From Maritimibacter sp. HL-12 (GTDB taxonomy: Bacteria; Pseudomonadota; Alphaproteobacteria; Rhodobacterales; Rhodobacteraceae), in NCBI RefSeq assembly GCF_900177545.1, contig NZ_FXBQ01000001.1:248001-312000 (forward strand): DNA of 64,000 nucleotides, in the 5' to 3' direction. Shown here piece after piece: positions 57,538-64,000 of this stretch; position 1 is the stretch's first letter; every line of letters starts with the position of its first letter. Position numbers and translations under genes: made by a program. Under the pieces are notes generated by a model. The model was not told the origin of the DNA. It did no database searches and worked only from the letters and a program-made list of their open reading frames with translations.

Positions 57538-58191
57538 GTGGAGGCAACGCGTCTCAGTCCCGAGCTTCTGCTGCGCGCCTATGCCGCCGGGGTGTTCCCG
57601 ATGTCGGAGGGGCGCGACGATCCGCGCGTGTTCTGGGTCGATCCCGACCGGCGCGGCATACTGCCGCTTGACGGCTTCCATCTCTCGCGCTCGCTCAGGC
57701 GCGCGATCCTGCGCCACCCCTTCGAGTTGACCCTCGACCTGGCCTTCGAGGACGTGGTGCGCGGCTGCGCCGACCGCGAGGAAACCTGGATCAACGACAA
57801 CATCTTCCGCGCCTATTTCGCGCTGCACCGGCTGGGCCACGCCCATTCGATCGAAACCTGGGACGGCGACCGGCTGGTGGGCGGCGTCTACGGCGTGGCC
57901 CTGGGCCGGGTGTTTTTCGGCGAAAGCATGTTCTCGGCCGAAACCGACGCCTCCAAGATCGCGCTGGCCACGCTGGTGGCCCATCTGGCGCGCACCGGGT
58001 TCACCCTGTTCGACACCCAGTTTCTCACCGAGCATCTTGCCTCGCTCGGCGCAGTCGAGATCAGCCGCGCCGAGTATCGCCGCAGGCTCGCGGAAGGCTT
58101 GCAGGACGGGCCGGCCGAGATCCTTTCACGGCCCTTGCCCGATCCTCACTCGGTGGTGCAGGCCGTCACCCAGACGTCGAACCGGGCGTGA
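57538..58191 (+). CDS. aat: Leucyl/phenylalanyl-tRNA-protein transferase
   Basis: The 217-residue protein has the Aat family blocks: LLLRAYAAGVFPMSEG, ILPLDGFHLSRSLRR, GCADREETWIN, RVFFGESMFS and LFDTQFLTEHLASLGA. It adds Leu or Phe to N-terminal Lys or Arg, marking proteins for ClpAP. The GTG at 57538 starts five bases after the accC stop and no strong SD is seen, suggesting coupling. Its last 46 bases overlap the end of the convergent DUF2155 gene. Confidence 0.93.
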   Translation: MEATRLSPELLLRAYAAGVFPMSEGRDDPRVFWVDPDRRGILPLDGFHLSRSLRRAILRHPFELTLDLAFEDVVRGCADREETWINDNIFRAYFALHRLGHAHSIETWDGDRLVGGVYGVALGRVFFGESMFSAETDASKIALATLVAHLARTGFTLFDTQFLTEHLASLGAVEISRAEYRRRLAEGLQDGPAEILSRPLPDPHSVVQAVTQTSNRA

Positions 58192-58688
58192 TCGAGCGCA
58201 TTGAGCCCGGGTGACGACGCCACCATCCAGCCTTCGAAGATCGGCGCTTCGCCGGCTTCCTCGCGGATCACCAGCCAGGCATAGGCATCGCCCGCCGGGT
58301 TTTCGACCGGGTATCGGCATTCGCCAAGGGTGATCTGGAGCCAGCCCAGGCCGACCGTGTCGCCGGTGCCGAGATCGAATTCCTCGACCGTGCTCGCCAG
58401 CTTGTCGAGCCCCCGGAGCCGGGCGCCGGTGCCAACCGCGACGATATCTTCCTCGGTGGTGATCACTTCGTCGCCCACGACCGAGCCGGGTGGCAGCGGT
58501 TCGAGCGTTTCGAGGTCGAAGGGTTCCAGCTCGATCACCTCGCCCTCGGCGCTCTCGGCGCTGTCCGGCCCCGGTTCAACCTCGGAGGGTTCAACCGGAT
58601 CGAGCGGCACCACGACAACCTGCGAAACCGCCGGTGCGGCCGCGAAGGCAAGGAGATATGGGAGGAGGCGGAACATTGGTGTGCGCAT
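58146..58688 (-). CDS. DUF2155-domain exported protein
   Basis: The 180-residue protein has a signal peptide (MFRLLPYLLAFAAAPAVSQ), an acidic linker and a DUF2155 C-terminal domain of about 95 residues (KLASTVEEFDLGTGDTVGLGWLQITLGECRYP, GWMVASSPGLNALDHARFDVWVTAC). The domain is characteristic of alphaproteobacteria. The function is unknown. ATG 58688 is used; an ATG four codons later is possible. It follows the NDUFA12-type gene by eight bases and overlaps the end of aat by 46 bases on the other strand. Confidence 0.85.
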   Translation of the reverse strand: MRTPMFRLLPYLLAFAAAPAVSQVVVVPLDPVEPSEVEPGPDSAESAEGEVIELEPFDLETLEPLPPGSVVGDEVITTEEDIVAVGTGARLRGLDKLASTVEEFDLGTGDTVGLGWLQITLGECRYPVENPAGDAYAWLVIREEAGEAPIFEGWMVASSPGLNALDHARFDVWVTACTTE

Positions 58689-58696
58689 CGGACGGG

Positions 58697-59071
58697 TTAT
58701 TCCGGCTGCCACGCCTCGTAGTCGCGCCGTTCCGCCGGAGCGGGTTTCCGGATCGAGCCTGCGGGCACATAGGCCAGTTCGGTGCCGGTGAGGTTGTCGT
58801 GGTGCGGCTTTTCCCATGGCTTGTGGGCAAGCGGGTTCTCGGCCGGGTTCTCGTCGAAGGTATGGTGCAGCCAGCCGTGCCACTCGGCCGGCACCTTCGA
58901 GGCTTCCGGCTCACCGGCGTAAAGCACCCAGCGGCGCGAGTCGTCGCGGTTGCGGAAGTAGCGGTTGCCGGCGTCGTCTTCACCGACCTTCTCGCCACGA
59001 AACCGGGTCATCAGACGGGTGCCCAGCGTTTCAGAGTGATACCACGTGATCAGCGACAGAATGAACCGCAT
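58697..59071 (-). CDS. NDUFA12-type complex I accessory subunit
   Basis: The 124-residue protein is a bacterial B17.2/NDUFA12 homologue: TWWHSETLG-like TWYHSETLGTRLMTRFRGEKVGED, NRYFRNRDDSRRWVLYAGE and EWHGWLHHT, ending in a basic tail. It is found in alphaproteobacteria and mitochondria, and stabilises the peripheral arm of NADH:quinone oxidoreductase. The start at 59071 aligns with the family. It is in an operon with the DUF2155 gene. Confidence 0.92.
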   Translation of the reverse strand: MRFILSLITWYHSETLGTRLMTRFRGEKVGEDDAGNRYFRNRDDSRRWVLYAGEPEASKVPAEWHGWLHHTFDENPAENPLAHKPWEKPHHDNLTGTELAYVPAGSIRKPAPAERRDYEAWQPE

Positions 59072-59168
59072 CAGAGCCTCCGTTTGTCTTGTCCCCATAT
59101 GGCGCAACCGGCGCGCGGCGTCCAGTGCCAAACCCAGCCGCGGGCGGTGCGTCGCCGCCCGCGGCGAG

Positions 59169-59558
59169 CTACGGCTGCAACGGGTGCCGGGCGGTGACCT
59201 CGATTTCGATCTTCATTTCAGGCCTCATCAGCCCGGCCGCCAGCATCGTCGCGGCGGGACGGGCATTGACGAAAGCGCGCCGCAGCACCGGCCAGCAAGG
59301 CTCGAAATCGGCAGGGTCCGGCAGGATGTAGCGCACCTGCACCACGTCGTTGAGACTTGCCCCCGCCTCGGCCAGCGCACGGGCGATGGTGGCAAGCGCA
59401 TTCTCGGCCTGCGTGACGACGCTTTCGGGCATCGTCATTGTTTCATAGTCGTAGCCGGTGGTGCCGGAGACGAAGATCCAGTCGCCCTCGACCACCGCGC
59501 GGCTGTAGCCAACCTGGGCTTCGAAGGGCGAACCAAAGGAGATGCGACGGCGGATCAT
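59169..59558 (-). CDS. RidA family (YjgF/YER057c/UK114) protein
   Basis: The 129-residue protein has the RidA fold: FEAQVGYSRAVVEGDWIFVSGTTG, TQAENALATIARALAEAGASLNDVVQV, and MRPEMKIEIEVTAR. True RidA proteins have an Arg in the last block (about residue 105 in E. coli) that binds the carboxylate of imines; here R111 or thereabouts (LMRPEMKIEIEV) lies near the right place. It is probably of the Rid2-7 type rather than an enamine deaminase proven by sequence. Confidence 0.88.
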   Translation of the reverse strand: MIRRRISFGSPFEAQVGYSRAVVEGDWIFVSGTTGYDYETMTMPESVVTQAENALATIARALAEAGASLNDVVQVRYILPDPADFEPCWPVLRRAFVNARPAATMLAAGLMRPEMKIEIEVTARHPLQP

Positions 59559-59691
59559 GGCGTGGCTTTCAGGATACGCGGAACAGGAAAGCGGTTTCAC
59601 CCCCTCTGCGCAAGGGGTTTTGAATGCACCTGCCCAGAACGAGAGAGGCCGCCCCCGAAGGTGCGGCCCCACGACGACGAACGGTCGGCGG

Positions 59692-60963
<1,272 letters not shown>

Positions 60964-61097
60964 TTCGTCGTTTCCTCGGGGCCAATGCCCCGTTCCTGTT
61001 CGGCCCCTTGAGACCATTTTGCCCTGCCCCGGACCATAAGTCAGGGGGCAAAGCCGCACAATGTCGAATTGCCCCCCTATGTCCGGGGGGCAACAGA

Positions 61098-61724
61098 TCA
61101 GTCCTCTTCGGGCCGCGGCCGCGCTTCGAGGATCTCGTCAATCAGGCCCCAATCCCGGGCTTCCTCGGGGTCCATGAAATTGTCGCGCTCCAGGGCCGCC
61201 TCGACCTCTTTCAACTTCCGGCCGGTGTGCTTGACGTAGATCGCATTCAGCCGGTCCTTCAGTTTCTGGGTTTCCTTGGCGTGAATCATGATGTCTGTCG
61301 CCTGGCCCTGGTAGCCGCCGGAGGGCTGGTGCACCATGATCCGGCTGTTAGGCAGCGAGAAGCGCATGCCCTTTTCACCGGCGGTGAGCAGGAGCGAGCC
61401 CATCGACGCGGCCTGGCCGATCACCAGCGTCGAGACCTTGGGCCGGATGTATTGCATCGTGTCGTAGATCGACAGGCCCGAGGTGACAACGCCACCGGGC
61501 GAGTTGATATACATCGCGATTTCCTTCGAGGGATTCTCGGCTTCGAGAAACAGAAGCTGGGCACAGATCAGGCTCGACATGCCGTCATGCACCGGACCGT
61601 TGAGAAAGATGATCCGCTCCTTGAGCAGGCGCGAGAAGATATCGTAGGCCCGTTCGCCGCGGCTGGTCTGCTCGACCACCATCGGCACGAGGGTGTTCAT
61701 GTAGGTCTCTAGGGGATCGTGCAT
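61098..61724 (-). CDS. clpP: ATP-dependent Clp protease proteolytic subunit ClpP
   Basis: The 208-residue serine protease has the triad Ser107 (GQAASMGS), His132 (VHQPSGG) and Asp181 (ERDNF). It forms the tetradecameric barrel that degrades substrates delivered by ClpX and ClpA. The start at 61724 ([14 protein letters not shown]) matches the family. A heat-shock-like promoter lies about 58 bases upstream. Confidence 0.97.
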   Translation of the reverse strand: MHDPLETYMNTLVPMVVEQTSRGERAYDIFSRLLKERIIFLNGPVHDGMSSLICAQLLFLEAENPSKEIAMYINSPGGVVTSGLSIYDTMQYIRPKVSTLVIGQAASMGSLLLTAGEKGMRFSLPNSRIMVHQPSGGYQGQATDIMIHAKETQKLKDRLNAIYVKHTGRKLKEVEAALERDNFMDPEEARDWGLIDEILEARPRPEED

Positions 61725-61781
61725 CTTGCCTGCCTTTGCTATCGGTCCGCCGGGCAATCCTCCCCGGGCTTCGCAGAATCC

Positions 61782-61807
61782 TAATGGTGCACACCGGGGG
61801 CTTCAAG
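61782..61807 (-). promoter_or_regulatory. Heat-shock sigma-32-type promoter of clpP
   Basis: On the minus strand CTTGAAG (61801-61807) and CACCATTA (61782-61789) are 11 bp apart, close to the sigma-32 consensus CTTGAAA and CCCCATNT. Transcription would start near 61774, giving a leader of about 50 bases before clpP. Confidence 0.6.
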
Positions 61808-61940
61808 GGCACAACGACCAACCGACCTCATCCGTCGCACGGGGCAGGTTAACATCTGGTTGAACGCGCGCGGCGCCTGGGAGGGTTTCCCAACCGGAAA
61901 CCGCCACCGATGCGCGGCAGAACCGGTCGCCCGGCGCGCC

Positions 61941-62861
61941 TCAATGCGGGGTGATGCCGCGGAGGCGTTCGGAGCGGCGGCGCAGCAGTTCGACCGTTGT
62001 GAGCAGAAGAATCGAGACCACCACGAGGATCGTCGCCACCGCGAGGATCGCCGGGCTGATCTGTTCGCGGATCCCGTTCCACATCTGGCGCGGGATGGTC
62101 TGCTCATCGAGCCCGCCGACGAAGAGCACCACCACCACCTCGTCGAAAGAGGTGACAAAGGCGAACAGCGCACCCGAGATCACGCCGGGCAGGATCAAGG
62201 GCATCTGCACCCGGCGGAAGATCGTCACCGGGTCGGCACCGAGATTGGCGGCGGCGCGGGTCAGCGAATGGTCGAAACCCACCAGCGTCGCGGTCACGGT
62301 GATGATGACGAAGGGAATGCCGAGCGTGGCATGGGCGAGGATCAGCCCGAGATAGGGCACGCCCCAGGCGCTGATCTGGATCGAGGAGTAGAAAAAGAAC
62401 AACCCGGTGGCGACGATGATGATCGGCACGATCATCGGGCTGATCAGGATCGCCATGATCGCGCGACGCCCCGGCATCTCGGGCCGCGACAGGCCAAGTG
62501 CCGCCACGGTGCCGAGCACCGCGGCGATGATGGTGGCGAAGAAGCCCACGATGACCGAGTTTTTCGCCGCCGTGATCCAGTTGGCATTGCGCCATGCATC
62601 GCTCCACCACGCCGCGTCGCGCGCCGCGTCGGGAGCCTGCATCCCGAAGGTCAGCAGGGTTTCATACCAGCGCGTCGAATAGCCCTCGGGGTCGAACCGG
62701 AGCATCTTTTCGGTGAAGGTGAAATAGGGCTCGACGTTGAACGACAGCGGGATCACCACAAGGATCGGCGCGATCAGGAAGACGAAGATCAGCCCCGACA
62801 GCACGAGATAGACGTAGTGCCAGACCCGTTCGAGCGGCGATGCGTAGTTGGGAAGCGCCAT
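61941..62861 (-). CDS. Polyamine-type ABC transporter permease 2 (PotC-like)
   Basis: The 306-residue permease has six helices and the EAA loop AAANLGADPVTIFRRVQMPLILPG. The extracellular insert after the first helix (TEKMLRFDPEGYSTRWYETLL...) is typical of spermidine/putrescine-type PotC. It transports a cationic or amino-alcohol substrate across the inner membrane with the upstream permease. It starts six bases after that gene's stop. The ATPase and binding protein are presumably beyond the window. Confidence 0.9.
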   Translation of the reverse strand: MALPNYASPLERVWHYVYLVLSGLIFVFLIAPILVVIPLSFNVEPYFTFTEKMLRFDPEGYSTRWYETLLTFGMQAPDAARDAAWWSDAWRNANWITAAKNSVIVGFFATIIAAVLGTVAALGLSRPEMPGRRAIMAILISPMIVPIIIVATGLFFFYSSIQISAWGVPYLGLILAHATLGIPFVIITVTATLVGFDHSLTRAAANLGADPVTIFRRVQMPLILPGVISGALFAFVTSFDEVVVVLFVGGLDEQTIPRQMWNGIREQISPAILAVATILVVVSILLLTTVELLRRRSERLRGITPH

Positions 62862-62867
62862 GGTCGG

Positions 62868-64000
62868 TTACCCCAGCTTCAGATTGTCGATGCCCACGAG
62901 CCGGTCGTAGAGCCAGTAGAGAATGAGCACGCCCGCGAGCAGGATCGCCGCCAGCGCCGCGGCCAGCGACCAGTTGAGCGAACGCTGCATGTGGAACGCG
63001 ATGAGGTTGGAAATCAGTTGGCCGTCGGCACCGCCGACGAGTGCCGGCGTGATGTAGTAGCCGACCGAGAGGATGAAGACGAGCAAAGCCCCCGCGCCAA
63101 TGCCCGGCACGGTCTGCGGAAAGTAGATCCGGCGAAACGCCGTCCAGCTCGTCGCCCCGAGCGAGCGCGCGGCGCGCACGTAGGAGGGGTTGATCGGCCG
63201 CATCACCGAGTAGAGCGGCAACACCATGAACGGCAGCAGGATATGGGTCATCGCCACCACGGTGCCGACCTGATTATACATCATCTGGAGCCGGTTCTCA
63301 TCGGCCAGAATCCCGATCCCCACCAGCGCATCGTTGACCACGCCCTGGCCCTGCAGAAGCACCATCCAGGAGGTGGTGCGCACCAGCAGCGAGGTCCAGA
63401 ACGGCAACAGCACGAAGATCATCAGGAGGTTGGAATAGCGCAGCGGCAGCGTCGCCAGCAGGTGCGCGATCGGATAGGCGAGCACGAAGGTCAGGAAGGT
63501 GATCAGCACCGAGAGAAACAGCGTGCGGACGAACAGCTTGACGTAGACCTGCCGGTTCTCGTCGACCGCCGCGACCGCACCCTCGGGGTTGCGTTCGAGA
63601 TCGACGGCGGCAAGGTAGAAATCGACGGTGTAGCTCGACGTGGCGTTTCGCATCACCGACCAGAGTTCGGGATCGCCCCATTGCTCGTCGAGGTCGAGAA
63701 AGGCATCGCGGTAGGGCGGCTCCAACTTGTCGGCCCGGCGCGCGGCCTTGGTGAACATCGAGCGCGACCCGGCGTAGCCGTAATTGATCCGGGTCCCCGC
63801 GCTTCCGGCGGCGCGAAGCTCGCCCAGGTGCACGAGCCCGTCGCGCAACGCGGAAAAAGCGGCCTCGTCGGGCTCGACCCCGCGCGGGTTGTCATCGAAC
63901 CACGCGGCAAGATCGGTCATGATCGGGGTCCGGGTGCCACTGCCGATATCGGTATGAACCGTGAAGCCCTCGTTGTGAAACGAGCGGTGCAGCATCTGCC
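62868..64000 (-). CDS. Polyamine-type ABC transporter permease 1 (PotB-like), N-terminus outside window
   Basis: At least 376 residues are present; the frame is open to the window edge. About 155 hydrophilic residues precede the first visible helix (FVRTLFLSVLITFLTFVLAYPIAH). In this family a membrane helix normally precedes such a loop, so the true start is upstream of the window. The EAA loop is AARSLGATSWTAFRRIYFPQTVPG. The extra domain suits the opine/polyamine subfamily. An ATG at 63995 is in frame but unlikely to be the start. Confidence 0.85.
   Translation of the reverse strand, partial: QMLHRSFHNEGFTVHTDIGSGTRTPIMTDLAAWFDDNPRGVEPDEAAFSALRDGLVHLGELRAAGSAGTRINYGYAGSRSMFTKAARRADKLEPPYRDAFLDLDEQWGDPELWSVMRNATSSYTVDFYLAAVDLERNPEGAVAAVDENRQVYVKLFVRTLFLSVLITFLTFVLAYPIAHLLATLPLRYSNLLMIFVLLPFWTSLLVRTTSWMVLLQGQGVVNDALVGIGILADENRLQMMYNQVGTVVAMTHILLPFMVLPLYSVMRPINPSYVRAARSLGATSWTAFRRIYFPQTVPGIGAGALLVFILSVGYYITPALVGGADGQLISNLIAFHMQRSLNWSLAAALAAILLAGVLILYWLYDRLVGIDNLKLG

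Overview
This 64 kb window is GC-rich, densely coded chromosome of an alphaproteobacterium, most likely a member of the Rhodobacteraceae (Rhodobacter/Roseobacter group). The inference rests on gene content and style: a GapR (DUF2312) nucleoid protein, a DUF2155 protein next to an NDUFA12-type complex I subunit, accB-accC-aat, an RTX/Hint protein, a short DksA/TraR protein, a form II 'CO-dehydrogenase-like' operon and an acetyl-CoA synthetase beside an ABC transporter of the branched-chain amino acid type. No phage, integrase, insertion sequence or CRISPR array was seen.

Layout. (1-951) End of a Sel1/peptidoglycan-binding gene and a membrane stress-like protein. (1085-7250) An xdhC - molybdopterin-binding protein - coxS - small exported protein - coxL - coxM operon, all on the minus strand, encoding a molybdenum hydroxylase of the form II CODH type. 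(7325-12365) Malate synthase G, a 54-residue DUF2256 protein and aminopeptidase N. (12427-19827) A complete tetrathionate-reductase-type system: catalytic ttrA, quinol-oxidising ttrC, Fe-S ttrB, response regulator ttrR and sensor ttrS. (19934-24867) A lytic transglycosylase-like lipoprotein, gatB, and a secreted RTX-like repeat protein ending in a Hint domain. (24918-26825) An ArsR/AHSA1 pair, then a stretch of gene remnants. (26826-31433) A SleB-type hydrolase, a thioesterase, bolA, a J-domain protein, an NmrA-like protein and a CPBP protease. (31498-34871) A two-component operon whose kinase carries a sodium/solute symporter domain. (34954-39554) An orphan FliM/FliN-type protein, DksA/TraR, a divergent FadB-like fusion and gapR. 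(39576-42466) A hypothetical protein, a ferric-type ABC permease and tRNA-Thr. (42500-51306) An ScfR/RamB-like regulator divergent from an ABC transporter operon and acs. (51358-55540) A flavodoxin-like protein, an ECF sigma factor with its DUF6768 partner, 3-hydroxybutyrate dehydrogenase and a RutR-like TetR regulator. (55676-61724) accB-accC-aat, DUF2155, NDUFA12, RidA, clpX and clpP. (61941-64000) Two polyamine-type ABC permeases, the second running off the window.

A theme is C2 and short-chain acid metabolism: acetyl-CoA synthetase, malate synthase, biotin carboxylase and its carrier, 3-hydroxybutyrate dehydrogenase, a regulator of the short-chain acyl-CoA type and a symporter-kinase all lie here. 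A second theme is respiration with alternative acceptors: the ttr cluster and an FNR-type box in front of the DksA/TraR gene. The points most worth a second look are the exported protein embedded in the form II cox operon; the FadB-like fusion with substituted catalytic residues in both halves; the Trp-punctuated two-rung repeat in the Hint protein; the structured leader in front of the acs-linked transporter; and several exact palindromes that sit where repressors or activators would bind (5246, 9502, 17372, 24936, 54327). All functions are read from sequence and remembered family knowledge; no database search was run.
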